Of a DNA stretch of 64,000 nt, positions 17,607 to 27,092 are shown piece by piece; position 1 is the first letter of the stretch; each line of letters opens with the position of its first letter. A model generated the notes under the pieces. It saw only the letters and a program-made list of their open reading frames with translations, was not told the DNA's origin and did no database searches. A program made the translations under genes and the position numbers. The stretch is from JAWVFM01 sp963843315 (GTDB lineage: Bacteria; Actinomycetota; Thermoleophilia; Solirubrobacterales; 70-9): NCBI GenBank assembly GCA_963843315.1, contig CAWJJU010000007.1, positions 62,001 to 126,000 of the forward strand, read 5' to 3'.

Positions 17607-20459
17607 ATGCCGAAACAGGTCATGCAGCGCCCCCTACCACCAAAAAAAGAGCGCATGGAGAGACATCGCTGGCTGGCCGTTGGCCGGTCGAGTTCCGACG
17701 ACGCCTACGAGGCGGGGGTTCACGCTGCCCGCGAGGCGCTGGCGAGCGACGGCCCGAAGCAACCCCGACCGAACGACTCCCACGGGACCCTCGAGAACTG
17801 GGGCACCCAGCAGCTCGCCGAATTCCTCGACCTCGTTCCCTCCTTCGCCGACGAGGCCTCCGCCATGGCCCGCTCCGCCGAGCGCGCGGCCGAGGCGCTG
17901 GACGCCGAGGTCTGCGCCGTGGTGGTCCGCGGCCGCGTGGAGGCGGTGATCGGCTTCCCCCGCGACGAGGTCCCCTACGACAAGCTGATCGAGGCCGCCT
18001 CCGGCGAGGAGCAGTCCATCGATCTCCCCGGACTCGGCCGCTGTGTCACTGCCTCGGCGCCGATCGACAGCCTGGCCCGCGGCCGGCTCCTCGTGGCCCG
18101 CCAGGGCGAGGAGGGGTTCGGCAAGGAGGAGATCACCCTGCTTCGCGGCATGGCGCGGGTGCTCGCCATGGCGCTGCGGATGCTCCGCGGCATCGCCGAG
18201 GAGCAGGACCTGCGCCTGCTCGGCGAGAAGGAGGCGCTCGTCCGCCGGCGCGCCGAGTCGAACTACCGCAACCTGGTCGAGCGCCTTCCCGCAATCGTCT
18301 ACGCGGCCGAGATGGGCGAGGAGGGCGCCTTTCGATACGTCAGCCCCAAGATCCACGACATCCTGGGCTTCACGCCCGAGGAGTGGACGGCCGACCCGAA
18401 GCTGTGGTCCAAGCAGCTGCATCCCGGCGACCGCGACCGCGCCCTGGCGCAGGAGCGGCCCGAGATGCTGGGAGAGCGGACTCCGCCTCCCATCGACTAC
18501 CGGATGATCGCCCGCGACGGACGGGTCGTCTGGCTGCTCGACGAGGCGGTGCTCGAAACCGACGCCTCGGGCGAGGCCATGTGGCACGGCGTCCTCTACG
18601 ACATCACCGACCGCAAGCTGGCCGAGGAGGAGCTCGGCCGCCGCGCGGCGCAGCAGGCGGCGGTCGCGAACCTCGGCGAGCGCGCCCTGGAGGGAGACGA
18701 CCTCGATGCCCTAATGGAGCTCGCCGTCAGCGTCGTGGCGGACCTGGCGCATCTCGACCTCTGCGGCGTCATGCAGGCGCTTCCCTCCGACGACTCGCTG
18801 CTGCTGCGCGCCGGCACCGGCTGGCCCCAGGAGGCCAGCGGCAAGATCAAGATCCCCAGCGACCCCACGAACCCGGCCTACGTCGCGCTTCAGTCGAACC
18901 GGCCGGTCATCGTCGAGGACTGGAAGCGCGAACAGAAGCTCCGCCTTCCCCAGGTGCTCGCCGGAATGGACGTGAGGCGCGGGATCACGGTGGTGATCGA
19001 AGGCGGGGGCGGCCCCTTCGGGGTGCTCGACGGCCAGTCGACGGGCGAGCGCCCCTTCACGCCCGAGGACGTCCACTTCGTACAGGCCATCGCCAACGTC
19101 CTTGCCGATGCCATCGCGCGCATCGCCGCTGACGAGGTCATGAGGGAGCGCGCGCTGCACGATCCGCTCACCGGCCTTCCCAACCGCGTGCTGTTCGTCG
19201 ATCGCCTCGCGCGCTCGCTTGCCCAGGCCCGCAGGCGCGGCAACGCGGTGGCGGTGCTCTTCCTCGACCTCGATCACTTCAAGCTGATCAACGACAGCCT
19301 CGGTCACCAGGTCGGCGACGAGTTGCTCATGGCGGTGGCGCCGCGCCTGCACCAGCAGATCCGCCCAACCGACACGATCGCCCGGTTCGGCGGCGACGAG
19401 TTCGGAATCCTGATCGACGAGATCGCCGACGAGCGCGACGCCATCCGCGTGACCGAGCGCATCCAGGCGGCCTTCACGCGTCCATTCGTCCTCAACCACG
19501 TGGAGCATTTCGTCTCCGCGAGCGTGGGCATCGCGATGGCGACCAGCGGCAACGAGCCGCCCGAGGCCCTGATCCGCGATGCCGACGCCGCGATGTACCG
19601 GGCCAAGGACCGCGGCCGCGCCCGCTACGAGCTCTTCGACGAGCTGATGCGGGCCCGGGCCGTCGAGCGGCTCGAGGTCGAGAACGAGCTGCGCCGCGCC
19701 ATCGAACGCTCCGAGCTGGAGCTCCACTACCAGCCGGTGGTCTCGCTGGTGCGCGGCGAGATCGTCGGCGCCGAGGCGCTCGTGCGCTGGCGCCATCCTC
19801 ACCGCGGGCTCCTCGCGCCGTCGGAGTTCATTCCGGTCGCGGAGGAGAGCGGCCTGATCGAGCCCATCGGGCGCTGGGTGATCCAGGAGGCGGCGCTCCA
19901 GGCCGCAGAGTGGCACCGCGCCCGCCCTGACGCGCGGCCCATCGAGATCGCGGTCAACCTCGCCGCCCGCCAGGTCGCCCAGCCGGACCTGGCCGACATC
20001 GTCTTCGGCGTGGTCCAGGGAACAGGCCTCGATCCCGCCTGCCTGAACCTGGAGATCACGGAGAGCGCCCTCATCGAGGACTCCGGCCTGCCGGTGGAGA
20101 CTTTCAACGCGCTGAAGAAGCTCGGCATGCGCATCGTCCTCGACGACTTCGGGACGGGCTACTCCTCGCTGGGGTACCTGCATCGCTTCCCGATCGACGG
20201 GCTGAAGATCGACCGCTCCTTCGTGCGGGAGCTGGACGCTCCCGGCGGCGGCCAGGTCGCCATCGTCGAGGCGATCCTCGCCATGGCCCGTGCCCTCTCG
20301 CTGCGCGTGGTCGCCGAGGGCGTCGAGACCGAGGAGCAGCTGGAGAAGCTCCAGGAGCTCGGGTGCGAATACGCCCAGGGCTTCTACTTCGCGAGCCCCC
20401 TCGCAGCCCAGAGCATGACCCGGCTCATCATGTCGATGGCGCCGAGCCTCGGGCGCTAG
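17607..20459 (+). CDS. GAF-PAS-GAF-GGDEF-EAL cyclic-di-GMP signalling protein
   Basis: A 950-residue cytoplasmic protein without membrane segments. Order: a GAF-like N-terminal region (about 65-200), PAS with PAC (about 218-335; YRNLVERLPAIVY to VLYDITDRK), a second GAF domain (about 345-505), GGDEF (about 510-675) and EAL (about 695-945). The GGDEF site RFGGDEFGIL is intact near residue 593, and the EAL site has EALVRW, DDFGTGYSSLGYL and EGVETEEQ, so both diguanylate cyclase and phosphodiesterase activities are possible. ATG 17607 was chosen; ATG 17622 and 17655 are alternatives. It is 35 bases after the Amt stop, so readthrough from the nitrogen operon is possible. Confidence 0.92.
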   Translation: MPKQVMQRPLPPKKERMERHRWLAVGRSSSDDAYEAGVHAAREALASDGPKQPRPNDSHGTLENWGTQQLAEFLDLVPSFADEASAMARSAERAAEALDAEVCAVVVRGRVEAVIGFPRDEVPYDKLIEAASGEEQSIDLPGLGRCVTASAPIDSLARGRLLVARQGEEGFGKEEITLLRGMARVLAMALRMLRGIAEEQDLRLLGEKEALVRRRAESNYRNLVERLPAIVYAAEMGEEGAFRYVSPKIHDILGFTPEEWTADPKLWSKQLHPGDRDRALAQERPEMLGERTPPPIDYRMIARDGRVVWLLDEAVLETDASGEAMWHGVLYDITDRKLAEEELGRRAAQQAAVANLGERALEGDDLDALMELAVSVVADLAHLDLCGVMQALPSDDSLLLRAGTGWPQEASGKIKIPSDPTNPAYVALQSNRPVIVEDWKREQKLRLPQVLAGMDVRRGITVVIEGGGGPFGVLDGQSTGERPFTPEDVHFVQAIANVLADAIARIAADEVMRERALHDPLTGLPNRVLFVDRLARSLAQARRRGNAVAVLFLDLDHFKLINDSLGHQVGDELLMAVAPRLHQQIRPTDTIARFGGDEFGILIDEIADERDAIRVTERIQAAFTRPFVLNHVEHFVSASVGIAMATSGNEPPEALIRDADAAMYRAKDRGRARYELFDELMRARAVERLEVENELRRAIERSELELHYQPVVSLVRGEIVGAEALVRWRHPHRGLLAPSEFIPVAEESGLIEPIGRWVIQEAALQAAEWHRARPDARPIEIAVNLAARQVAQPDLADIVFGVVQGTGLDPACLNLEITESALIEDSGLPVETFNALKKLGMRIVLDDFGTGYSSLGYLHRFPIDGLKIDRSFVRELDAPGGGQVAIVEAILAMARALSLRVVAEGVETEEQLEKLQELGCEYAQGFYFASPLAAQSMTRLIMSMAPSLGR

Positions 20460-20485
20460 CCGCGCGCAGCGGTCGCGCCCAACGA

Positions 20486-20513
20486 GCGAGCGGCGCCCGT
20501 GGGCGCCGCTCGC
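20486..20513. terminator. Hairpin terminator between convergent genes
   Basis: A perfect 13-bp inverted repeat (left arm 20486-20498, right arm 20501-20513, arms GCGAGCGGCGCCC) with a two-base centre. It lies between the GGDEF/EAL gene and the convergent small membrane protein gene, so it can serve both. There is no U-tract, as is common in high-GC actinobacteria. Confidence 0.7.
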
Positions 20514-20535
20514 AGGTCGATCGAAGGTGCCGGCT

Positions 20536-20913
20536 CTAGCTGTCGGTGGGCTCGCCAAGCACGAACAGGCCGTGGATCACGACCACGCACAGGGCGAAGA
20601 TCCCGAGCGACCACCAGGGATAGGCGCCGCCGACGTTGAGCAGTGCCGCAGTCGCGCCAAGACTGGCCGCGAAGATCCCGACCAGCCGCCCGTAGGTTCC
20701 GCCTCCGAAGAGGGAGAAGCCAGCGGTCAGCTGGACGATGCCGATGAGCACGGTGACCCACCCCCACGTATGCAGGCTCCCGATCACGTAGTGGGTGCCC
20801 GTTGAGGTGTAGAAGTGGGCGTCGCCGATCGCGGCGATGCCGTAGATGATGTTGAGAATGCCGGCGATCAGCAGCAGCGTTGCCGCGAACATCGCGCTTC
20901 CGACTCCTCGCAT
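20536..20913 (-). CDS. Small 4-TM membrane protein (DUF7144-like)
   Basis: A 125-residue protein with four hydrophobic segments. Features are FAATLLLIAGILNIIYGIAAI at the start, the central LHTWGWVTVLIGIVQL and the end FALCVVVIHGLFVLGEP. This pattern matches the small actinobacterial membrane family annotated as DUF7144, whose function is unknown. ATG 20913 follows the Shine-Dalgarno-like GAGGCC. Monocistronic, convergent with the GGDEF/EAL gene. Confidence 0.75.
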   Translation of the reverse strand: MRGVGSAMFAATLLLIAGILNIIYGIAAIGDAHFYTSTGTHYVIGSLHTWGWVTVLIGIVQLTAGFSLFGGGTYGRLVGIFAASLGATAALLNVGGAYPWWSLGIFALCVVVIHGLFVLGEPTDS

Positions 20914-21045
20914 GGAGGCCTCTTTTCGGTCGTGGACAGGGACAGGACAGGGACAGGGTGACGCTCGGCCCGGTCGCCCCCGCCGGCATCCCCCGGTTCG
21001 GGTGATCCGGCAGGAACCCGCGGTGCGGACTACGCTCCGTCGTCC

Positions 21046-22143
21046 GTGACCCAGGCGGGGACGCCGATGATCGTCTACGGATCGAAGATCTCCTACTTCA
21101 CGGGCAAGTTCGAGGCCTACCTTCGCTACCGGGCGATCCCCTACGAGCTGCGGGCCATCGACCCCCTGCACTACGGCTGGATCGTCCCGCGGAAGCTCGG
21201 CGCCTCCCAGCTGCCCAGCGTCCGCCTGCCGGACGGGCGCTGGATGAGCGACACGACGCCGATGATCGCCTGGCTGGAGCGCGGGCGGTCCGATCCCTCG
21301 GTGATGCCGGCGGATCCCGTGGTGAGGTACGCCGCCCTGCTGGTCGAGGACTACGCCGACGAGTGGCTGTGGCGCCCGGCGATGCACTACCGCTGGAGCT
21401 ACGCGGAGGACCGGCACCTGGCCGCGACCCGGCTCTCCCGGGAACTGCTGAACCTGCCGCTGCCCCTCGCCGCCAGGCGCGGCTGGATCGCCCGGCGCCA
21501 GACGCGCCTGTTCGTGGCCGGCGACGGCATCGACGCCGCCACCGCCCCCCACGCCGAGGGCGCCTACCGCCGAGCCCTCGCCTGCCTGGAGCCGGTGTTC
21601 TCGGCGCGGCCCTTCCTGCTGGGCGAGCGGCCCACGATCGCCGACCTCGGGCTCATGGGCCCGTTCTGGCGCCACTTCGTGCACGACCCCACGCCTGCGC
21701 GGATCATGCAGGACACCGCGCCGGCGACTTTCGAGTGGGCGGCGCGCACCTGGAATGCAAGCGCCGAGGAGCTCGCGAGGGCCCCGGTCGCGAGCGAGGT
21801 GCCCGCCGACCTCTCCCCCCTGCTTCGCGAGATCGGCGCCTCGCACCTGCCGGCTCTCGCCGCGAACGCCGAGGCGCACCGCGCCGGGGCCCCGGTCCAC
21901 CGCCTCGAGCTCGACGGCGCCGTCTACCGGCGGGTGCCGACCAGCGCGTACCGGGTGTGGTGCCTGGAGCGCCTACGCGCGCGCTTCGCGGGCCTCGAGG
22001 AGAGCGCCGCGCGCGAGGTCGAGGCGCTCCTTCGCGAGCACGGCTGCTGGGAGCCCCTGTGGCGCCCCGACGGCATCCGCTCGGGTCACGACCCCCGTGG
22101 CGAGGCGCCCTTCTGCCGGGTGACGCGGATGGTCAGGGACTGA
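21046..22143 (+). CDS. Glutathione S-transferase family protein
   Basis: A 365-residue protein. The N-terminal thioredoxin-like domain (about 8-85) has YGSKISYFTGKFEAYLRYRAIPYE and the cis-Pro strand LPSVRLPDGRWMSDTTPMIAWLE. The helical C-terminal domain includes FLLGERPTIADLGLMGPF near residue 200. It is longer than a normal GST (about 220), with an extra C-terminal part of about 120 residues. Many such proteins in organisms lacking glutathione use another thiol or none. GTG 21046 is the first start. It is followed after 11 bases by the exported hydrolase gene. Confidence 0.85.
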   Translation: MTQAGTPMIVYGSKISYFTGKFEAYLRYRAIPYELRAIDPLHYGWIVPRKLGASQLPSVRLPDGRWMSDTTPMIAWLERGRSDPSVMPADPVVRYAALLVEDYADEWLWRPAMHYRWSYAEDRHLAATRLSRELLNLPLPLAARRGWIARRQTRLFVAGDGIDAATAPHAEGAYRRALACLEPVFSARPFLLGERPTIADLGLMGPFWRHFVHDPTPARIMQDTAPATFEWAARTWNASAEELARAPVASEVPADLSPLLREIGASHLPALAANAEAHRAGAPVHRLELDGAVYRRVPTSAYRVWCLERLRARFAGLEESAAREVEALLREHGCWEPLWRPDGIRSGHDPRGEAPFCRVTRMVRD

Positions 22144-22154
22144 GTCCCGAGCCC

Positions 22155-23198
22155 ATGCGGCGCCCTTCACACAGGCGATTCGCCTCGATTCTGGCGGTGG
22201 GCACCTCGCTCGCCCTCACTCCCTCAGGGGTGGCCTCCGCCGACGTCATCCAGCCTCCCATCCCCGCGTTTGGCCCGGGCTCCATCCACGCCTCCCACGA
22301 CGGCGTGCGGGTCAGCTCGGGCGGGTCCGGGCCCGACGCCTGGTTCGCCTTCGAGCCCACCCGGCCGCGCCCGAAGCGCGCGCCGCTCGCCATCGTCACC
22401 CACGGCTACTACGAGTTCTCCGGCCATTCGCAGCTCGACGCGTTCATCGACCACACGGTGCGGACCGGGCATGTCGTCATCTACCCGCGCTATCAGACCG
22501 CGATCGCGACCCCTTGTCCCGGCCCGTACGACATCGAGCCCTGCATGCGGTCGGAGGTGAACGGGATCCGCGGCGCACTGAAGCATCTGCGGTCGGGCTC
22601 CCGCAGGGTGCATCCGGACCTCGACCGCACGAGCTACTTCGGCTTCTCCTTCGGCGGGATCATCACCGCCAACCTCGTCAACCGCTGGCGCGAGCTGGGA
22701 ATGCCGAAGCCGCGGGCGGTGTTCCTCGACGACCCGCACGACGGCGGGCTGAACGGAGATGGCGAGCCCTCGCTCGACGAACGCTTGAGTGGGATCCCGC
22801 GCTCGACCCTGTTCGAGTGCCACTCCGGCGCCGACGGGATCATCTCCCAGCCCGGCAAGGCCGACTCGAGCTGCAACGCGGTCTTTCCCAAGCTCTCGCG
22901 GATTCCGAAGCGCGACAAGGACCTCGTCCTCACCCACACGGATGTGCACGGCACCCCCGCCCTCTCCTCCGCGCACGGAGTCTGCGCCGGCGGCTCCGGG
23001 TTCGGCGGCCCGCCGGATGCCTACGACTGGAACTTCTGCTGGCGCGTCTGGGATGGCCTTCAGCGCTGCGCATACGCGGGCAGGTGGTGCGGCTACGCGC
23101 TGGGCGACTCCGCGAAGCACACCGACCTCGGCCGCTGGAGCGACGGCGTTCCCGTCAAGCCGCTCGAGGTCCGTAACCGGGCGCCGATCCGGCCCTAG
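22155..23198 (+). CDS. Secreted alpha/beta hydrolase
   Basis: A 347-residue exported protein. The signal peptide covers about residues 1-29 (ends GVASA). The oxyanion turn is VTHGYYEFSGHS and the nucleophile elbow YFGFSFGGIITAN near residue 160; a likely Asp is in LFECHSGADGII and a His in THTDVHGTPALSS. Several Cys pairs (CPGPYDIEPC, CHSG, CWRVWDGLQRC) suggest disulfides outside the cell. It is related to the secreted lipase/cutinase-type hydrolases common in soil actinobacteria; the substrate is unknown. ATG 22155 is 11 bases after the GST-like gene. Confidence 0.8.
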   Translation: MRRPSHRRFASILAVGTSLALTPSGVASADVIQPPIPAFGPGSIHASHDGVRVSSGGSGPDAWFAFEPTRPRPKRAPLAIVTHGYYEFSGHSQLDAFIDHTVRTGHVVIYPRYQTAIATPCPGPYDIEPCMRSEVNGIRGALKHLRSGSRRVHPDLDRTSYFGFSFGGIITANLVNRWRELGMPKPRAVFLDDPHDGGLNGDGEPSLDERLSGIPRSTLFECHSGADGIISQPGKADSSCNAVFPKLSRIPKRDKDLVLTHTDVHGTPALSSAHGVCAGGSGFGGPPDAYDWNFCWRVWDGLQRCAYAGRWCGYALGDSAKHTDLGRWSDGVPVKPLEVRNRAPIRP

Positions 23199-23214
23199 GT
23201 GCGGCCGGGCTCGC

Positions 23215-23985
23215 TCAGGCCCTCAGGATCACCAGCCCCACCGCGAGTGCGACGACCGCCCAGCTGAGGGCGCTCAGTGCTCCGTCGAGCGGGGCAGTCA
23301 GCCGCGCCACTGTCAGCGGCACGGCCGTGCCGTCGGCGAGCCGCTGCTCGCCGCTGACCGCGACGGTTCGACGGCGGAGCTCGCGAACGGGCGCCGACAG
23401 GCGGCGCTGCGCCACGCTCAGCCCGAAGCAGGCCCCCGCGACCAGCAGGCCCGCGGCCACCGCGTCGGCATGCTCGAGCGACAGCGTGTTCGCCCACCAC
23501 GAGGTCAGCGCGGGAAAGGCGCCCCAGGCCGCGGCAAACCAGAAGTCGGTGTGAAACCGGCCGCCCGCGAGCTCGAGGTTGTACGCCGCGACCAGGAACG
23601 CCCCCACCACGACGAACGGCGCCAGGGTGGCCGACACGGTGAACACCCCGACCAAGCCGATCGCGACCGCCCCCGCAAGCGAGACGACCGCCAGCCCGAT
23701 CAGCGTGCGGTCGGAAAGGTGCGTGCGCAGCGGTCGCCCCTGGAGCTCGTCGAGCGCATGGGCTGCAACTCCGACCGCGAGGAAGAAGGCGACGAGCGCA
23801 GCGGCCAGCCGATCGCCGTGGATCCGCGCCGCCGCGGCGGCGCCGAGCGCGACGTAGGACAGATGCCACGCGGTGTAGGGCGGGTGCAGCAGCGTGACCA
23901 GGTCCCTCCAGCCGCCCGAGCGCAGCGCATAGAAGGCGGGACGGGGAGCGCCCGCGTCCGCGGTACCGGCCGGCGGCTCACGCAC
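23215..23985 (-). CDS. Polytopic membrane protein, UbiA-prenyltransferase-like
   Basis: A 256-residue protein with about seven membrane segments. LLHPPYTAWHLSYVALGA at the start, AHALDELQGRPLRTHLSD after TM2 and AAYNLELAGGRFHTDFWF further on occupy the places of the two Asp-rich loops of UbiA enzymes, although only single acidic residues remain in each. It overlaps the upstream UbiE-like methyltransferase by eight bases. A prenyltransferase/methyltransferase pair for a quinone-like or prenylated compound is one reading; the catalytic Asp motifs are weak, so this is tentative. Confidence 0.55.
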   Translation of the reverse strand: MREPPAGTADAGAPRPAFYALRSGGWRDLVTLLHPPYTAWHLSYVALGAAAAARIHGDRLAAALVAFFLAVGVAAHALDELQGRPLRTHLSDRTLIGLAVVSLAGAVAIGLVGVFTVSATLAPFVVVGAFLVAAYNLELAGGRFHTDFWFAAAWGAFPALTSWWANTLSLEHADAVAAGLLVAGACFGLSVAQRRLSAPVRELRRRTVAVSGEQRLADGTAVPLTVARLTAPLDGALSALSWAVVALAVGLVILRA

Positions 23986-24727
23986 CGCGGGTGCCCCAGA
24001 TCACGACCCCGCCGCCGAGGCTCATGACCCGGGCCTGCGCATCCCCAACTCCGGCCGCCCGCCATAGCTCGAGCTGGCGCTCGATCGGGAAGCGCTCGTA
24101 GAGGCCGGTGATGCTCGGCCCCAGGAACCTGCCCACCTCGTACCAGTCGCGTGAGATCAGGCGGCCAAGAGCGGGGAGGCCGAGTCGCACGTACACCCGC
24201 CACAGCGCGCGGGCAGCAGGGTTGGGGGGCAGCATGAACTCGAGCGAGGCGATCCGCCCGCCGGGCTTGACCACGCGCGCGAGCTCGCACAGCGTCGCCG
24301 CCGGGTCGTCGACGTAGCGCAGCAGGTAGGTGAAGGTCAGGTGATCGAACTCGCCGTCGCCGAACGGCAGCGCCTCGGCCTGGCCCCTCACCAGCTCCAC
24401 GCGCTCGGCGAGGGCGGGATCGGCCCGCAGCCTCGCCTCCGCCTGGGCCAGCATGTCGGGGCTCTGGTCGAGCCCCACCACCCGGCAGCCGTAGCTGCGG
24501 TTCAGAGCCGCGGCGACCATTCCGGTGCCGGTCGCCACGTCCAGCACCCGGTCGCCCGATGAAGCGCGCACCTCGGCGACCATCGCCCGGCGCCAGCGCG
24601 GGTCCTGGCCGAAGCTGAGTGCGGCGCCGGCCGCGTCGTAGCGGCGCGGGAGCCCCGAGAACAGCGCCAGCGCGTGCTGCTTGCGGGCGCCGACCGCCTC
24701 TGAGTCGCGATCCGGGACGCCGCTCAT
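23978..24727 (-). CDS. UbiE/MenG-like SAM-dependent methyltransferase
   Basis: A 249-residue class I methyltransferase. LFSGLPRRYDAAGAALSFGQDPRWRR is the N-terminal signature of the UbiE/COQ5 family, motif I is VLDVATGTGMVAAAL, and the post-motif regions are FDHLTFTYLLRYVDDP and VKPGGRIASLEFMLPP. UbiE/MenG methylate demethylmenaquinone; whether this copy is the housekeeping enzyme cannot be settled here. ATG 24727 is used; GTG 24736 adds three residues. It is part of a four-gene minus-strand run with DUF5661, an alpha/beta hydrolase and the UbiA-like membrane protein. Confidence 0.85.
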   Translation of the reverse strand: MSGVPDRDSEAVGARKQHALALFSGLPRRYDAAGAALSFGQDPRWRRAMVAEVRASSGDRVLDVATGTGMVAAALNRSYGCRVVGLDQSPDMLAQAEARLRADPALAERVELVRGQAEALPFGDGEFDHLTFTYLLRYVDDPAATLCELARVVKPGGRIASLEFMLPPNPAARALWRVYVRLGLPALGRLISRDWYEVGRFLGPSITGLYERFPIERQLELWRAAGVGDAQARVMSLGGGVVIWGTRGA

Positions 24728-24754
24728 GAAGGTCACGATAGTCGGCCCGGACGC

Positions 24755-25576
24755 TCAGGCCTGCGCCATTCGACGCCCCGCGAACGACTGGAGCGCCATC
24801 GTGAACTCGGCTGGGTGGGTCACCTGCGGATCGTGCGCCGATCCCTCGATGACAACGCCGCTCGCGCGCGGGAGGGCGTCGATCACGAGCTGGGCTATGC
24901 GCCTGAAGAAGGTCGGCCTGCGGTTGCCGTACGTGACCAGCGCGGGCCCGGTGTACGCCCGCAGCTCATCGAGCTCGATCCCCAAGGCGTCCGGATCGCG
25001 GCACTGGTCCAGGTACGTGGAGGCGTTGGCGAGCAGCGCCGCCTGCCTCTCGCGGCCGAGACCGTCCCAGCCGCCGGGCGGCTCGGCCACCCGGTCGAAG
25101 TACAGGCGCGCGCCTGTCTGCCGATCGCCCGCCTCCAGCAAGGACCGTACGGCGTCGATGCGAGCGCGCAGGTCTGTCAGCTCCGGCAGGTCCGCCCCTT
25201 GGCCAAGGAGATCGAAGAGTGGCGGCTCGTGAACGGTCAGCGTGCGCAACAGCTCGGGATGGGAGGCGGCCAGCCGCAGGGCGATGGAGCCGCCCAGGGA
25301 GGCGCCCGCGACGTGGGCGGGCGCGAGGCCGAGGTCGTCGATCAGCGCGGCGAGATCCTCGGCGTCTTCACGGATGCTCCCCTGGACGGGCGGGCACGAG
25401 CTGCGGCTGTGCCCACGCCGGTCGTAGGCAACGACCTCGAAGGACCCGGACAGAAGCGGCACGACTTTGTCCCAGGTCCGGCCGTCGATCCACGAACCGT
25501 GGACGAGGACGAGGGGCTCGCCCTCGCCGCTGCGCCGGTAGTGAAGTTGCGCCCCATTGACACCGGCGAAGGCCAT
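24755..25576 (-). CDS. Alpha/beta hydrolase
   Basis: A 273-residue hydrolase. The oxyanion motif LVLVHGSWIDGRTWD lies near residue 23, DRRGHSRSS follows, the nucleophile elbow is VAGASLGGSIAL near 92, and the last His is in EGSAHDPQVTHP near 250. The canonical late acidic residue is less clear (ALVTYGNRRPTFF), so activity needs caution. There is no signal peptide. The gene lies 24 bases after the DUF5661 stop and just ahead of the methyltransferase, so it is probably cotranscribed. Confidence 0.85.
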   Translation of the reverse strand: MAFAGVNGAQLHYRRSGEGEPLVLVHGSWIDGRTWDKVVPLLSGSFEVVAYDRRGHSRSSCPPVQGSIREDAEDLAALIDDLGLAPAHVAGASLGGSIALRLAASHPELLRTLTVHEPPLFDLLGQGADLPELTDLRARIDAVRSLLEAGDRQTGARLYFDRVAEPPGGWDGLGRERQAALLANASTYLDQCRDPDALGIELDELRAYTGPALVTYGNRRPTFFRRIAQLVIDALPRASGVVIEGSAHDPQVTHPAEFTMALQSFAGRRMAQA

Positions 25577-25600
25577 TCGCTCATTGTCGCGGGTGGCTCG

Positions 25601-25885
25601 CTAGTCGGGCGCTCGCCTGGCGGCCCAGTCCCGCTCCGCCTCGCGCTCCATCTTCTCGAGGCGCTCGTAGTAGTCGGGAAACTCCTTCATGTGAGCGAGG
25701 GCGATCTTGCCCGTGACGATCGGGTCGTCACCGGTGACGTCCGTTTGCGGATCGTGGCTGCCGTGCTCGAACTCGACGTCCATTCCGGCGCGAAACAGCT
25801 CCAGATCGAACTTCTCCCAGTCCACGCCGATTGCATCGCCGACGCGCTTCGCTTCCTCCGTGGTGGTGCGGCGAACCTCGCTCAT
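25601..25885 (-). CDS. DUF5661 family protein
   Basis: A 94-residue acidic protein. The sequence RVGDAIGVDWEKFDLELF, followed by EFEHGSHDP, TDVTGDDPIVTGKIALAH and KEFPDYYERLEKME, is the pattern of the DUF5661 family, small proteins of unknown function found in phages and bacteria. It is the first gene of the minus-strand run 25885-23215. No catalytic motif is apparent beyond conserved Glu, His and Asp residues that could bind a metal. Confidence 0.8.
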   Translation of the reverse strand: MSEVRRTTTEEAKRVGDAIGVDWEKFDLELFRAGMDVEFEHGSHDPQTDVTGDDPIVTGKIALAHMKEFPDYYERLEKMEREAERDWAARRAPD

Positions 25886-26019
25886 CCTGGCCCACGATAG
25901 CTATCGCGCCAAGCCTGGCGCTGATTCTCCATCGCCCCGGCCGTCAAGCCGTTGTTCGAGGTCGCCCGGCGCTGGAGCTGGTGGATCGCCTGCTGCCCGC
26001 CCCTCAGCGGAGGGCTCGG

Positions 26020-26493
26020 TCAGCCTTTGGTCGCGGCGGGATCGCCGCGCGCTGCCTGGATGCGCTCGGCGAGCAGGATCTCCACGCCCTCCAGCAGGAC
26101 ATAGAGACCCGAGGCGACCAGGGCGGCGACCGGCCAGCCGAAGAATCCGTTCAGCGCGGTTGCCATCGCGAGGGCCCCGGCCACCGAGGCCGTTACCGAG
26201 AACACGTTCATCGCCGTGCCGAGCATCACGACCTCGTTCGGTGCGCGCTTGAGCCGCCGTCGAAAGCCCCGAGTGATCAGACCCTCGATCACCGCCACGG
26301 CCACGCTGGCAGCTGCCGCAAAACCGAAGAGCTCGGCGATCGTCGGCGTGCCCTGAACCCGCGAGACCATCCCGAATGTCACGGTGATCATGATCGAGTA
26401 GCCGAAGGCGGTGCTGTTGCCCATCGCGGAGGTTGCGATCGCCTCCTCCGCGCCACTCCCGCTCGATTCGCTCCGACCCGGGCGCTCGCCCAT
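26020..26493 (-). CDS. Membrane protein of about 4 TM
   Basis: About 157 residues. After a polar N-terminus there are hydrophobic segments around FGYSIMITVTFGMV, ELFGFAAAASVAVAVIEGLI, NVFSVTASVAGALAMATAL and GWPVAALVASGLYVLLEGVEI. A basic loop RGFRRRLKRAPNE follows TM2. The start was placed at ATG 26493 (GTG 26499 is adjacent); the frame is open further upstream without protein-like character. No family is recognised. Monocistronic and divergent from the SnoaL-like gene. Confidence 0.6.
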   Translation of the reverse strand: MGERPGRSESSGSGAEEAIATSAMGNSTAFGYSIMITVTFGMVSRVQGTPTIAELFGFAAAASVAVAVIEGLITRGFRRRLKRAPNEVVMLGTAMNVFSVTASVAGALAMATALNGFFGWPVAALVASGLYVLLEGVEILLAERIQAARGDPAATKG

Positions 26494-26660
26494 CCCCACG
26501 TGTTCGTCGTGTCGGCGTCGAGACCTGCGCCTCGAATCGCCTCGCGGCCTCCCAAAAACTGGGGGCGCCATACTCGGTTGACGACCCAGGCCGTAAAGCC
26601 GGCTGGGAGCCGCCCAGCGACGGTCAGACGCCGGGGGCGGAAAGCGACTTGGGAGGAAAC

Positions 26661-27080
26661 GTGGTTTCGATGAGCACGCACGTGCAGGAGTCCGACGGCG
26701 CTACCCGGGTGGCCTACATCCTCGGGGTGCCCCTGGCGGAGAACGTCGTTCGCCAGTGGCCACAGATGGGCGAGATCGTCCGCACGAGCAAGCTCGTCGC
26801 CGATGTGGAGGGCAACTTCCCGGAGCTCACGCTGGAGGTCGGTAGGCGCCTGGAGCTGGATGACGTCGTCGTCGTCGAATGGACGTGCAACTACGGCGAC
26901 GGACGCCTGTATCGAAACGTGACCATCGGCGAGCTGGAAGACGGCGAAGCCGTGCGCGTCACCGACTACTGGGGCGAACCCACCGTGACTCCGGAATGGC
27001 GCCGGGAGCTGACGGATCGTCTGGACATGCCCGGCAACGCCGGCATCTGGCCGGACAACGACCAACTCGGCCACTACTAG
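26661..27080 (+). CDS. SnoaL-like (NTF2-fold) protein
   Basis: About 139 residues. The C-terminal half, DDVVVVEWTCNYGDGRLYRNVTIGELEDGEAVRVTDYWGEP written across residues 70-110, is the closing beta-sheet of SnoaL/NTF2-like proteins, which bind small hydrophobic ligands or act as isomerases/cyclases. GTG 26661 was taken because GGAGG lies four bases upstream; ATG 26670 is the alternative. There is no partner gene: the next gene is convergent, 12 bases beyond the stop. Confidence 0.75.
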   Translation: MVSMSTHVQESDGATRVAYILGVPLAENVVRQWPQMGEIVRTSKLVADVEGNFPELTLEVGRRLELDDVVVVEWTCNYGDGRLYRNVTIGELEDGEAVRVTDYWGEPTVTPEWRRELTDRLDMPGNAGIWPDNDQLGHY

Positions 27081-27092
27081 AAGACGCGGCCA